NCBI GenBank assembly: GCA_044228505.1
Contig: JBGAUT010000011.1
Span: forward strand, 1 to 64,000
DNA length: 64,000 nucleotides
Source: JAEUKA01 sp044228505
GTDB taxonomy: Bacteria > Myxococcota_A > Polyangia > Palsa-1104 > JAEUJZ01
Reading direction: 5' to 3'
The translations under genes and the position numbers were made by a program. The notes under the pieces were generated by a model. The model saw nothing but the letters and a program-made list of their open reading frames with translations, was not told the DNA's origin and ran no database searches. Below, in pieces: positions 42,834-51,919 of the stretch; the stretch's first letter is position 1; each line of letters opens with the position of its first letter.

Positions 42834-43763
42834 TCAGGCTGATTTGCGTAGCTCGGACAGAGAGACCGCGACCTCCCCGGCCACTCGAGCATTGTCGACG
42901 ATGAGTGCACGATTGGCACGAACGCTCTGCAGACCCGTTTCGGTGGCGATACGACCGAGCAAAAACGGCGTCAGCGCTTTGCCTCCGACCTGCATCGACT
43001 CGGCGGCTTGCAGAGCGGCTTGCATCGCTCGCTCTACCAACTCATTTGGTAACGCCTCGGACTCTGGAATCGGATTGCACAGCAGCACGCCCCGTCGCGG
43101 ATGAATCGCAAAGTGCGACCGTAACGCCCGGGCCGCCGACTCTGCGCTATCGACGCGGTGGAGCAGCTTGAGCCCGCTCGACGGCGTATAAAACGCGGGC
43201 AGGTCAGCCGTGCCATATCCAATCACCGGCACCCCCAGTGTCTCTAGGTATTCGAGAGTACGCGGCAGATCCAGAATCGCCTTGGCACCCGCCGACACCA
43301 CCGCGACCGGCTCACTCGCCAGCGTGGTCAAATCGCAGGAAATGTCGAAGGCATCTCCCCGATGAACGCCACCGATTCCGCCCGTGGCCATCACACTGAT
43401 TCCAGCTCGTGCCGCCGCGACTACCGTTGCTGACACCGTGGTTGCCCCGTCCGCCCCGGAGGCTAGCAGGGGGCCCAGATCAGCCGCCGACGCTTTGAAG
43501 AATCCCTGCCCGTGAGCGATGCGCTCGATCTGCTCTCGGGAAAGACCAATACAGAGCCGTCCAGCGAGCACCGCGATCGTCGCTGGCACCGCCCCCGAAC
43601 GTCGCACCGCTTGCTCTGCCTGGAGCGCGACCTCGATGTTGTCCGGCCAGGGTAGTCCATGCGCCAGCAGAGTCGATTCCAGTGCAACCACGGCTCGACC
43701 ATCGGCCAGCGCCTTGTCGACCTCCGGCTGCACCGATAGATACGATTCGACACTGCCGCGCAT
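42834..43763 (-). CDS. psuG: Pseudouridine-5'-phosphate glycosidase
   Basis: PsuG splits pseudouridine 5'-phosphate into uracil and ribose 5-phosphate. The 309-residue product shows the family sequence along its length: VALESTLLAHGLPWP (with catalytic Glu), GFFKASAADLG (with the catalytic Lys), TTVSATV, FATGGIGGVHRG-like MATGGIGGVHRG, and NPIPESEALP. Start ATG 43763 overlaps the hslO stop (TGATG), so translation is coupled. A pseudouridine kinase (psuK) is not seen. Confidence 0.94.
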   Translation of the reverse strand: MRGSVESYLSVQPEVDKALADGRAVVALESTLLAHGLPWPDNIEVALQAEQAVRRSGAVPATIAVLAGRLCIGLSREQIERIAHGQGFFKASAADLGPLLASGADGATTVSATVVAAARAGISVMATGGIGGVHRGDAFDISCDLTTLASEPVAVVSAGAKAILDLPRTLEYLETLGVPVIGYGTADLPAFYTPSSGLKLLHRVDSAESAARALRSHFAIHPRRGVLLCNPIPESEALPNELVERAMQAALQAAESMQVGGKALTPFLLGRIATETGLQSVRANRALIVDNARVAGEVAVSLSELRKSA

Positions 43764-44665
43764 CAGTTTTGGACCTTCTGCCTGCCGCGACGAACCTCGG
43801 TCAGCTCTTCGACGGAAAATTGATAAACTGAGTTGCAAAAGTTGCAGGTGATCTCGGCTTTTCCCTCGGCAATCATCTCGTCGATATCGCCATCCGCCAG
43901 AGTCCGCAGCATGGCCTCGATACGGCCTCGGTCACAGCGACATCGAAACTGGAGCTCACGATGGTCTTGGATCTCCAGCCCCTCGGCGTAAGAACCGAGC
44001 AGAAGCTCCGCCAGTGCGCCCGGGGTCTGCGGTCCGCTCTGTAGCAAGTCGTACAGCTCGCCGCTCCGCAGCAGATGTTGCGCATTGCGCAGCACCGTCT
44101 GGGTTTCCTCCGGAGAATCGGGCATCGCTTGGAGCAAAACCCCACCAGCCTGGACAATGTGACCGCCGCCGTCGAAGATCAGCTCCGTTCCAAGTGCCGA
44201 CGGAATCTGCTCCGACTGCCGCAGGTAGGCTTCAATGTCCTCATCGATCTCGCTCGTGACCAGGCTGACCTGCCCTTGGAAACGTTCGGTTAGGCCGACA
44301 TCCCGGACGACGTTGACGACGCCATCCCGACCGACCAAGTCAGCGAGTCGCTGGCGCCGATCCATTCGCTCGGCAGGACACGCCTCCGGCAGCAGTGGAT
44401 ACCCGCGCACCGAGCCATCGTCGTAGGCATCAACGGTGACCCCCCGCAGCGGACCGTCACCTTGGACTTGGATGGTCACCCGCTCTCCACCGCGTGTCAG
44501 CGTGGCGAGCAGGTAGCTGCCGAGGATGCCACGGCCCAGCGCACAAGCGGCAGCAGCACTGGCACGGTGACGCCGAGCGGCTTCCTGACAGACGTTGGTG
44601 GCAATGGCCGAGACGACGCGGACGTGGAGTGTCCGATGGATGGCACGGATGAGCAGGTCAGACAT
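43763..44665 (-). CDS. hslO: Hsp33 redox-regulated chaperone
   Basis: Hsp33 is a cytoplasmic holdase that becomes active on oxidation. The 300-residue product has the N-terminal core (TRGGERVTIQVQGDGPLRGVT) and the C-terminal zinc redox switch CRC...CNFC (CxC and CxxC). I use ATG 44665 (MSDLLIRAI), which matches the usual start; 19 more codons are open upstream. It is coupled to psuG by a 1-base overlap and divergent from the FHA activator. Confidence 0.94.
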   Translation of the reverse strand: MSDLLIRAIHRTLHVRVVSAIATNVCQEAARRHRASAAAACALGRGILGSYLLATLTRGGERVTIQVQGDGPLRGVTVDAYDDGSVRGYPLLPEACPAERMDRRQRLADLVGRDGVVNVVRDVGLTERFQGQVSLVTSEIDEDIEAYLRQSEQIPSALGTELIFDGGGHIVQAGGVLLQAMPDSPEETQTVLRNAQHLLRSGELYDLLQSGPQTPGALAELLLGSYAEGLEIQDHRELQFRCRCDRGRIEAMLRTLADGDIDEMIAEGKAEITCNFCNSVYQFSVEELTEVRRGRQKVQN

Positions 44666-44787
44666 GGCGATGGATTTGAGAAAAAGGGCCCCAACCCTAG
44701 CAACTTTTTCCGACCTGCGCACGAAACCTACCCAGCCCTACAAAAGATTTCAGGGCACCACACCGGACCCCAATCGAAAGGTTGATC

Positions 44788-46200
44788 ATGCTCAGGCAAC
44801 GAAGCTCCGATCCATTTGTCGCACTCCACCACGCCCAACGAGCCGACGCCGCCTCCCCTCCGCTCGATTCCTTACCGTGTGCGGCCCACGACGCCCCGTC
44901 CATCCCGTATGGCAGCCACGGAGCGCTCACTCCACTGTTTGTCCCCCACCCCAGCGGCCACACCATACGCCCCTGGATCTTGCGCTGTAGCGATGGCAAC
45001 GAGCGCGTCTTGGCTCGCCCGCTACGGATCGGCAGCGGCCCTGACAATGACTGGGTACTCACGGACCGCTATATCTCGCAGCAACATGCCTTGCTCGTGC
45101 CTGGCCAAGGTGGAGTGCAAGTGCAGGATCGCGGCTCACGCAATGGAACATGGGTGAACGGGGTACGGATTCGGCACGGCGAGCTACGACAGGGAGGAAC
45201 GCTGCACCTGGGACAGACCGAGCTGCGACTGTTTCAGCCGATGGCCACCGGGCTCATCGGACAAAGTTCTGCCATGGTTCGGCTGCGCGAACAGATCGGT
45301 CGCTTTGCGCCGTCGGTTTTGCCCGTGCTGGTGCTTGGGGAAAGCGGGACCGGCAAGGAACTGGTCGCCAAAGCGCTGCACATCGAGAGCGGACGCCGCG
45401 GCGAACTACTGACGGTCAACTGCGGCGCGTTGCCTCGCGAGCTCATCGAAAGTGAGCTGTTTGGCCACGAGCGGGGTGCCTTCACCGGTGCGGACCGTCG
45501 GCATTTGGGCTGCTTTGGCGAAGCGAACGGAGGCACTCTTTTCCTCGATGAGATTGGCGAGCTGCCGCTCGAGCTCCAGCCACGCTTGCTACGCGCACTC
45601 GAAAGCCGAACGATTCGCCCGGTGGGGGCCAGCCGGGAAGTACCGATCGATGTACGGATCGTCGCGGCCACCCATCGTGACCTTCAGCAAGCGGTGCACA
45701 AGGGGCTGTTTCGTCACGACTTGTACTATCGACTCGCGGGGCTCACCGTGGACATTCCGCCCCTGCGACAGCGTCCCACCGACATCGCCCTGCTGGCTCG
45801 ACATTTCCTACACGAAGCTGCGTCGGAGCTGCCCGGGCTGTCGATGGCCGACGACGAACTCGACCTGCTCACCCGCGACCAGTGGCCGGGCAATGTCCGA
45901 GAGCTGAAAATGGCACTGCTTCGAGCGGGTCACCTGCATGGCCCGGTGCTGCTCGCCAAAGACGTACTTGCCGATCGAGCCCGCGTCACCGCACAGACCG
46001 ATGATCAAGTCCACGTCCGAGGCCGACGACTCATCGACATCGAGCGGGATGTGCTCCGCGCAGCGCTCCGTCACGCTGGTGGCAATCAGCGAGCCGCAGC
46101 AGAGCTTCTCGATCTACCAAAGTCATCGCTCAGCGACCGACTGCGCCGACTCGGCATCGCCACCAAGCGAGCCATCACCGGTGAGCCTGTCACTGACTAA
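44788..46200 (+). CDS. FHA-domain sigma-54-dependent transcription activator
   Basis: A 470-residue regulator like that at 23738-25093. After a disordered N-terminus of about 75 residues comes an FHA domain (LRIGSGPDNDWVL, SQQHALLV, SRNGTWVNG), an AAA+ domain with GESGTGKE and GAFTGA, and a Fis-type HTH (GNQRAAAELLDLPKSSLSDRLRRLG). The ATG at 44788 has AAAGG at about 8 bases. Its TAA overlaps the convergent DUF2505 gene by 4 bases. A kinase input through phosphothreonine is expected from the FHA domain. Confidence 0.92.
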   Translation: MLRQRSSDPFVALHHAQRADAASPPLDSLPCAAHDAPSIPYGSHGALTPLFVPHPSGHTIRPWILRCSDGNERVLARPLRIGSGPDNDWVLTDRYISQQHALLVPGQGGVQVQDRGSRNGTWVNGVRIRHGELRQGGTLHLGQTELRLFQPMATGLIGQSSAMVRLREQIGRFAPSVLPVLVLGESGTGKELVAKALHIESGRRGELLTVNCGALPRELIESELFGHERGAFTGADRRHLGCFGEANGGTLFLDEIGELPLELQPRLLRALESRTIRPVGASREVPIDVRIVAATHRDLQQAVHKGLFRHDLYYRLAGLTVDIPPLRQRPTDIALLARHFLHEAASELPGLSMADDELDLLTRDQWPGNVRELKMALLRAGHLHGPVLLAKDVLADRARVTAQTDDQVHVRGRRLIDIERDVLRAALRHAGGNQRAAAELLDLPKSSLSDRLRRLGIATKRAITGEPVTD

Positions 46201-46697
46201 GATTGGCTTTTGCGCTTGGCCAAGTAGTCCCGGGTGATTTGGGCGGCTTGGTCGTAGCCATCGCGGATCTGATCGACCATGAACTTTTCGATCTTGCCGC
46301 CGAGGAGCGGGATCGACACCTTGATTTCACCGGCGAACTCGCGACGACAGCGACCGGGTCCAAGCGGAGTCACAGCAAACACACCCGAAAGCTGGAAACG
46401 ATCTCGCATCACCGCCGGCTCGATCTGCACGTTCATCTTCGACTCAGACTTGAGGAAGACATCGATCTCGGTGTAGCCGGTCTCTTTCACCACCGATGAC
46501 GCCCATGACGGAACCGCCATGGCTGGCTCCAGCTTGACCGTCCGATAAAGCTTGGCCCCTTCGTCGCGTCGATCGGTGACTTTCCACGACCGCATCTTGA
46601 GTCCCCGAAACAGCTCGGTCTCAAACGCTTCCGAGAAAAACATCTCCCAGAACTGAGGTGGCTCGACGTCAAAGTCGTGAACAAAGCGGAACTGCAT
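46197..46697 (-). CDS. DUF2505-family protein (START-like fold)
   Basis: A 166-residue protein that fits DUF2505, a group with a hydrophobic-pocket SRPBCC/START-like fold (FVHDFDVEPPQFWEMFFSEAFE; GRCRREFAGEIKVSIPLLGGKIEKFM). Probable lipid or polyketide-like ligand binding; no catalytic residue can be named. GAGGT lies upstream of ATG 46697. It follows the PHA-type gene by 26 bases on the same strand. Confidence 0.8.
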   Translation of the reverse strand: MQFRFVHDFDVEPPQFWEMFFSEAFETELFRGLKMRSWKVTDRRDEGAKLYRTVKLEPAMAVPSWASSVVKETGYTEIDVFLKSESKMNVQIEPAVMRDRFQLSGVFAVTPLGPGRCRREFAGEIKVSIPLLGGKIEKFMVDQIRDGYDQAAQITRDYLAKRKSQS

Positions 46698-46723
46698 CAG
46701 GGTACCTCGTCGCGCACAGAGCG

Positions 46724-47002
46724 TTAGCCGAACAGCTTCTTCAGCTCGTTTTGAATCTTGGTTTCGACGGTGGACTTGATCGGCGATAGCGCGAACGACA
46801 GATCGAGATTTACCCTCACCGTCGTGGGCTCGATTTTGATAACCCCGGTCGCCCCGGTGCGCTCGACCTTGGCCTCGGTGTCCGATACCCACTTCGAGCT
46901 AAGTCCGTACTTTTCCGACAGCTCTTTGCTCAAACCGTCGAGCTTCTGCTTGGCTTCCGCTGCGGTGACCTTGTGGCTCTGGGTGATCTCAAGCTTGGGC
47001 AT
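46724..47002 (-). CDS. Polyhydroxyalkanoic-acid-system-type small protein
   Basis: A 92-residue protein like the PHA granule-region family (MPKLEITQSHKVTAAEAKQ, then LSFALSPIKSTVETKIQNEL). Members are predicted small START-like proteins found near PHA genes, but no PHA synthase is here. AAGGAG lies just before ATG 47002. It heads a two-gene operon with the DUF2505 protein and is divergent from selD. Confidence 0.82.
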   Translation of the reverse strand: MPKLEITQSHKVTAAEAKQKLDGLSKELSEKYGLSSKWVSDTEAKVERTGATGVIKIEPTTVRVNLDLSFALSPIKSTVETKIQNELKKLFG

Positions 47003-47056
47003 CGGATCTGCTCCTTCATTGGGCCTGCCTAGGGCAAGGCGTTTGGGAATGGACAC

Positions 47057-47074
47057 CGGCGAACATCTTCGCCG
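47057..47074. promoter_or_regulatory. Perfect inverted repeat between divergent genes
   Basis: CGGCGAA-CATC-TTCGCCG: a 7-bp stem with 4-base loop, 38 bases before selD and 54 before the PHA-type gene. Possible operator or mRNA hairpin. Confidence 0.4.
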
Positions 47075-47112
47075 CTAGTAGTGCCTATATCATGTGCTAG
47101 CTTGCCGCCAAA

Positions 47113-48216
47113 ATGGACAAGTTTTCGGGCCGAGGCACAGACGACGCACGCTCTCAGCCTTTCCGCATCACCCGCTTCGCATCGTCGGGTGGTTGAGCGG
47201 CCAAAGCGGGTCCGGGCGATCTGCATGAGCTTCTAACGGGTGACGGGTCCGCTCGTCTCGGCAGCGCTGCACGACAAGCAGTGCTCGTTGGGACAGAGAC
47301 AGGCGACGACGCCGGGGTGTTCCTTGTCCGCGATCTGACCGACAGCGGGACCGGGCTGGTGCAGACGGTCGACCTCATCACTCCGCTCGTTGACGATCCC
47401 GAATTGTTTGGTCAGATTGCCGCCGCCAACTCTCTGTCCGATGTCTACGCGATGGGTGGCCGACCGATCACGGCGCTCAACGTGTGCGTGTTTCCGAAGG
47501 AGCTTGAACCCGCCGCCGCTCGGGCCATTCTCGCTGGAGCCAATCAGAAGCTCGCCGAAGCGGACACCGCACTCCTTGGCGGCCATACCGTGCGCGGTCC
47601 AGAGCTGCTATTCGGATTGTCCGTGACCGGGATCGTCGACCCGGCCCGCATCTGGCGCAACGTCGGTGCGCGGCCTGGCGACGGACTTATCCTGACCAAG
47701 CCGCTCGGATCGGGTCTGATCGCCACCGGCTACCGTCGCGGCCTCGTATCTGCGGAAGAGCTGACGAGCTGCGCCGGGCATTTGACGACGCTCAACCGCC
47801 GCGCCGCCGAAGTGCTTGCCAGGTTTCCCGTGTCGGCAGCGACCGATGTGACTGGCTTCGGGCTCATCGGCCACAGCCTGGGAATGACCCGGCACGGGGG
47901 CGTTTCGCTGCACATCGACTGTCGACGCTTGCCGATCTACGACGGAGCCCTCCGGCTCGCGGCCGCCCACGTCACCTGCGGCGGAGCTCGCAACAACCGC
48001 CAAGCGTTCGCCAGCCTGGTCGCCGTCCATCCTGACGTATCGGAAGCATTGCGCGAGCTGCTGTTTGACCCGCAGACCTCGGGCGGACTGCTGGTCGCAT
48101 TGCCGGCCGAGCGCTGTGAGGAAGCAGTGTTCGCCCTCATCGCGGCGTCGGTTCCGGCTGCGCTCATCGGTGAAGTCACAAAGTCCGCCAGCCAACCGCT
48201 ATACGCATATTCCTAA
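47113..48216 (+). CDS. selD: Selenide, water dikinase with in-frame UGA (selenocysteine)
   Basis: SelD makes selenophosphate from selenide and ATP. The frame from ATG 47113 carries TGA at 47194-47196 and continues open to 48216 (367 residues with Sec at 28). Around it the protein reads RITRFASSGG-Sec-AAK-AGPGDLHELL. In SelD this position is Cys or Sec and is followed three residues later by an essential Lys (E. coli C17/K20; here U28/K31). After it come the family blocks VGTETGDDAGV, SDVYAMGG, LLGGHT, ATDVTGFGLIGH and DPQTSGGLL. Ordinary ORF calling would start at about 47281 and lose the active site. A bacterial SECIS is expected just after the UGA: AGCGGGUCC (47205) can pair with GGGUCCGCU (47253) with two wobbles, but this is weak evidence. 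Confidence 0.93.
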
Positions 48217-48330
48217 CGTCCAATACCAACTCGACGTACGTGGGCGACATATGCTTGGACAGCATGTCGGATAGTGCCCACCTAAAATGATTTTTTTTAT
48301 TCTGAGACGCTTTGAGCGCTCGAACCTCAA

Positions 48331-48336
48331 TATAAT
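48331..48336 (+). promoter_or_regulatory. Possible -10 box of the GGDEF gene
   Basis: TATAAT lies 29-34 bases before ATG 48365 in an AT-rich stretch (48280-48340). It supports that start over the ATG at 48287, which would put the promoter inside the gene. A matching -35 is not clear. Confidence 0.4.
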
Positions 48337-48364
48337 AGATGCTCTATGCGCGGGACCATGGCTT

Positions 48365-50500
48365 ATGCCTGTTGACACCGACGCAGCGTGGCCTGTCGAT
48401 GAAGACCGGTACCGCGGCTGGCTCCGCTCCATCGCCGAGGGGATGCAAGGCCTGTTCTTACTCGTTGATTCAGGTGGAGTCCTGATCGATGGCTTGGCTC
48501 ATGGCGCGCTGCAGAAGCGGCTGTGTGCCACCGATCTGGTCGCTGGTGTGACAATCCAGCAGCTTCTACCACTGCTCAGCACCATGCTGGAGCAGAGCCT
48601 GATGATCTGCCGGCATACCGGCCACATACAAAAAAACGATCACTCCATCGACGATCAAAAAGGCCCCCTATTTTTAAAAACACAGGTTTTTAAAAATCAA
48701 CACAATTTCTATTCAATTATAATACTAGATGCTCATCATGAGCGCTCGTTGGCGATTCAGATTCAAACCTTATCTGCCGATCAAAGACAAACCGTTCGCT
48801 TACTCCATGAAATGGATTCGAGATATCGAACGCTGTTTGATGCACTGAGTGAAGGTGTGCTATTTGTCGCTAGGGATGGTCAAATTCTGGCGACCAATGA
48901 AGCGGCGGCCCAGCTCTTTCACACCACCGTTTCCGAGTTCATCAAGCTGCGCCTCAACGGACCGCTGCCCTTCCAGTTCGTCGATGAAGAGATGCAGCCA
49001 CTCTCCGTCGAACAGCGACCGATCTTCGCCACGCTGCACGGGGGTCAGACCCGCCAAGGGTTTGTCATGGGCGTGGTGTTCCCGGCCAGCGATCCATCGG
49101 CGAGCATTACCTGGATAGCCGTCAATTCGCGACCACTGTGGCGACCGAACGATAGCCTACCTTATGCTGCTGTGGTGTCTTTTTATGATATTACTCTACA
49201 AAAACAGCTAGAGCGTGAACTCCACCATCGTGCTTTTCACGATCCACTCACTTCCTTACCAAATCGCAGTCTGTTCATCGATCGTCTCGATACTTCTATT
49301 CGACAAGCCCGCCGAACCGGGGACATTGTAGCGGTATTCTTCTTGGATTTAGATGGCTTCAAAGCCATTAATGATGTAAGCGGTCATGATACTGGCGACC
49401 GATTTTTGCAAGCTGTTGCACAGCGCTTATCGGCATCCCTCCGCGATGGTGATACGGTTGCGCGATTTGGAGGCGATGAGTTCACAATCTTGCTACCGAC
49501 GATTCAGACTGCAGAGGATGCGCTCCGCGTTGCAGAACGAGTGCTAGAGGAACTACATCAGCCGATCGTGATTGATGGAACATCCTACACAGCGTCTGCG
49601 AGCCTTGGCATCAGCTTGTATCCACACGATGGGAACGAATCATCGACCCTGATTCGCCACGCCGACTTGGCGATGTATCGAGTCAAAGCGCAAGGTCGCA
49701 ACAACTGCCAGTTCTTCCGCGAGGAAATCAACCTCGCGACGACGCGCTGTCTCAGTCGTGAAAACGTCCTTAGTCAGGAAATCGCCCGCGATCTGTTGCG
49801 CCTGCGATTTCGCCCGTATGTCCTGCTGGAGACGGAACAAGTGGAAGCCTGGGAGGCCGAATTGTACCGCCCTGCCCACGAGGATCGGGAGCAGGAACTC
49901 ATCAGCGAAGCGTCGCTCGAGGAGGGTCTGGCTCAGCAGCTATTCCGACACCTCGTCGACCAAGCCTGCCGAGCTTTTCAACATGACATCCATCTGCGTC
50001 GACCTTCCGAGTTGCTGGTGGTGAAAATCTCGCAGCGCCACCTAGTGGGTGCGACGGCGGTCATTTCGGTGGCGACGGCACTGGAGCGCAGTGGACTGTC
50101 CCCAAATCGACTCGAAGTCGATGTCACACCGTCAGGAAATCTCAGCGATCCGGTCGCGCTGGTGGAGCCCCTGCTACAGCTTCATCATCTCGGGGTGCGA
50201 CTGAGCCTGTCCTCATCGGCGACGACCAGCTTGCCGCTGGAATATCTACCGCATCTTCCGGTGTCGTCGATGACGCTACCCGAACCGATCTGGCGACGGA
50301 GCTTCGAGGACCAAAAGACCGCCGCGCTATGTGAAGGACTGATCGCGCTGGCCGAGCGGCTCGGGCTGTCCGTCACCGCTGCCGGAATCAACTCGCATAG
50401 CGAACGGCAGACCGCCCTGACCCGAGGCTGTCGACGAGGACACGGTCCGCTGTGGCCGATGGTATCCGCACTACCAGAGCCCCCTTTTAGCCAGGGCTAG
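48365..50500 (+). CDS. PAS-GGDEF diguanylate cyclase with degenerate EAL domain
   Basis: A 711-residue signalling protein. A PAS-type domain lies at about 155-285 (YRTLFDALSEGVLFVARDGQIL), then a GGDEF domain with intact RFGGDEF, which should make c-di-GMP from two GTP. The C-terminal part has the outline of an EAL domain but has lost key residues: the EAL motif reads EAELYRP, the metal-binding Asp pair (DDFGTG in active enzymes) is SSSATTS, and the KID motif is MTLPEP. So breakdown of c-di-GMP is not expected; it may bind c-di-GMP or partners. No membrane helix is seen. The N-terminal about 130 residues are unknown. Start is uncertain (ATG 48287 is possible). Confidence 0.85.
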   Translation: MPVDTDAAWPVDEDRYRGWLRSIAEGMQGLFLLVDSGGVLIDGLAHGALQKRLCATDLVAGVTIQQLLPLLSTMLEQSLMICRHTGHIQKNDHSIDDQKGPLFLKTQVFKNQHNFYSIIILDAHHERSLAIQIQTLSADQRQTVRLLHEMDSRYRTLFDALSEGVLFVARDGQILATNEAAAQLFHTTVSEFIKLRLNGPLPFQFVDEEMQPLSVEQRPIFATLHGGQTRQGFVMGVVFPASDPSASITWIAVNSRPLWRPNDSLPYAAVVSFYDITLQKQLERELHHRAFHDPLTSLPNRSLFIDRLDTSIRQARRTGDIVAVFFLDLDGFKAINDVSGHDTGDRFLQAVAQRLSASLRDGDTVARFGGDEFTILLPTIQTAEDALRVAERVLEELHQPIVIDGTSYTASASLGISLYPHDGNESSTLIRHADLAMYRVKAQGRNNCQFFREEINLATTRCLSRENVLSQEIARDLLRLRFRPYVLLETEQVEAWEAELYRPAHEDREQELISEASLEEGLAQQLFRHLVDQACRAFQHDIHLRRPSELLVVKISQRHLVGATAVISVATALERSGLSPNRLEVDVTPSGNLSDPVALVEPLLQLHHLGVRLSLSSSATTSLPLEYLPHLPVSSMTLPEPIWRRSFEDQKTAALCEGLIALAERLGLSVTAAGINSHSERQTALTRGCRRGHGPLWPMVSALPEPPFSQG

Positions 50501-50501
50501 T

Positions 50502-50936
50502 CTACTCGGTAGTTTCACTGGCAGCAGCGACGAACAATGCGTTCTTCGCCGACTCACCGCGTGGGCCTTTTTCGGCCGCCCAGCGCTCAAGCACCGTGCG
50601 TGCCTCGTGCCGAACTGTGCGATCAGAATCGAACTGAGCAACATGCCCAAGCAGCGGCACCGTCTCCGCGAAACCAAGCCGTCGCATCGCCATCACCGCC
50701 GACCTTCGGGCACTCGGTTCCGTGCGATGCAAGACCGCTTCCAGCGACGGGAGAGCAGCTCGTCCATGGGAAGCCAGGGTCCGCAGCGCTTGTTCCTGAA
50801 CCTCGCCGTGGGTCGTCACCAACAGCTCGATGCTGGCCTTCAAATCCACGGGCTGTTCGAGGCAAGCGGTAAGCAGTAGCGCCAAGAGCCAAGCGCTTCC
50901 ATCGATCTCCGAGGAAACCAACCAGCGACGAAGCAT
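50502..50936 (-). CDS. Small HEAT-repeat lipoprotein
   Basis: A 144-residue lipoprotein with lipobox LLTAC (Cys about 24), followed by three HEAT-like helix pairs (VQEQALRTLASHG, SARRSAVMAMRRLG, VRHEARTVLERWA). ATG 50936 overlaps the stop of the epimerase gene (TGATG), so translation is coupled. Function unknown; HEAT units suggest protein binding in the envelope. Confidence 0.7.
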   Translation of the reverse strand: MLRRWLVSSEIDGSAWLLALLLTACLEQPVDLKASIELLVTTHGEVQEQALRTLASHGRAALPSLEAVLHRTEPSARRSAVMAMRRLGFAETVPLLGHVAQFDSDRTVRHEARTVLERWAAEKGPRGESAKNALFVAAASETTE

Positions 50937-51919
50937 CAACGCTCGCTTTCCAGCTTGCGACGATACCAAGCAATCGTCTCGCTCAAACCTTCTTCGAGAT
51001 CGAAACGCGGCTCCCAATGAAGTAGCTCCCGGGCCTTCGTCACCGAGGGCACCCGCAGCTCGACATCGGCATGATCCCAGCGCACAAACTCAATCGGAGA
51101 GGAAGACCCGCACAGCCTACGAATGAGCTGCGCCAGGTTATAGACTGTCACCGTCGAACGCGGGTTGCCGATGTTAAAGGCCTGCCCGCTCGCCTCTGGT
51201 GTAACCAGCGCCAGCATCGTCGCGTCGATGATGTCATCGATGTAACACCAGGCGCGAATCTGCGAGCCGTCGTTGTGAATCATGAGCGGCTCACCACGCA
51301 GCGCCCGCACGATGAAGTGATGCACCGCGCCCTCGCCGATCTGACGAGGACCATAGATATTAAATGGCCGCACGGTCACCGCCGGAAACTGATACTGACG
51401 GTGGTAGGTCATGGCCAAGTGCTCGGTGGCCAGCTTCGACACCGCATAGGTCCAGCGTGCTTCACCTACCGCACCGACGGTGGTCGCATCCAACTCGCTG
51501 ACCTGGTAGGCATAGCGACCAAAGACCTCACTCGTCGAAAAGTCGATGAAGCGACGACAACCACCCGCCTCGTGCGCCGCCTCCAGCAGGTTCGCCGTCC
51601 CTAGCAGAGACACCCGCATCGTCTGCGTCGGCATCCGCATCACCGTATCGACGCCCGCGATCGAGGCCAAGTGAATCACCAAATCGGTATCTTTCACCGC
51701 CCGGCGCACGGCCTCTTGGTCAAGCACATCCCCCACGACCAACTCGACGTTCTTGTGCTCATGAAGCCCCGCCGGACGCAGCGCATCACGGCGCATCACA
51801 TCGAGCACCCGCACCCGATTGTGGGTTCGTAGCTTCTCGACGAGGTGCGAGCCAATAAAACCAGCTCCGCCTGTCACAAGCACATGGGCGTCGCGCAGAT
51901 CAGTGTTTGCCATCGACAT
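50936..51919 (-). CDS. NAD-dependent sugar epimerase/dehydratase (extended SDR)
   Basis: A 327-residue (from this start) extended short-chain dehydrogenase. It has the NAD site GGAGFIGSHL, the catalytic Ser in STSEVFG and YAVSK with Tyr/Lys, and the family blocks RPFNIYGPRQ and AFNIGNP. This is the pattern of UDP-glucose 4-epimerase/UDP-glucuronate decarboxylase-type enzymes that modify nucleotide sugars for polysaccharides. The start is uncertain: this ATG (residue 22 of the longer frame to 51982) overlaps the rarA gene by 20 bases; ATG 51913 is also possible. Confidence 0.88.
   Translation of the reverse strand: MSMANTDLRDAHVLVTGGAGFIGSHLVEKLRTHNRVRVLDVMRRDALRPAGLHEHKNVELVVGDVLDQEAVRRAVKDTDLVIHLASIAGVDTVMRMPTQTMRVSLLGTANLLEAAHEAGGCRRFIDFSTSEVFGRYAYQVSELDATTVGAVGEARWTYAVSKLATEHLAMTYHRQYQFPAVTVRPFNIYGPRQIGEGAVHHFIVRALRGEPLMIHNDGSQIRAWCYIDDIIDATMLALVTPEASGQAFNIGNPRSTVTVYNLAQLIRRLCGSSSPIEFVRWDHADVELRVPSVTKARELLHWEPRFDLEEGLSETIAWYRRKLESER

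Noticed and set aside
48287..48364. Extended N-terminus of the GGDEF protein
   Set aside because: The stretch is AT-rich and contains a TATAAT box, which suits a promoter better than coding sequence.
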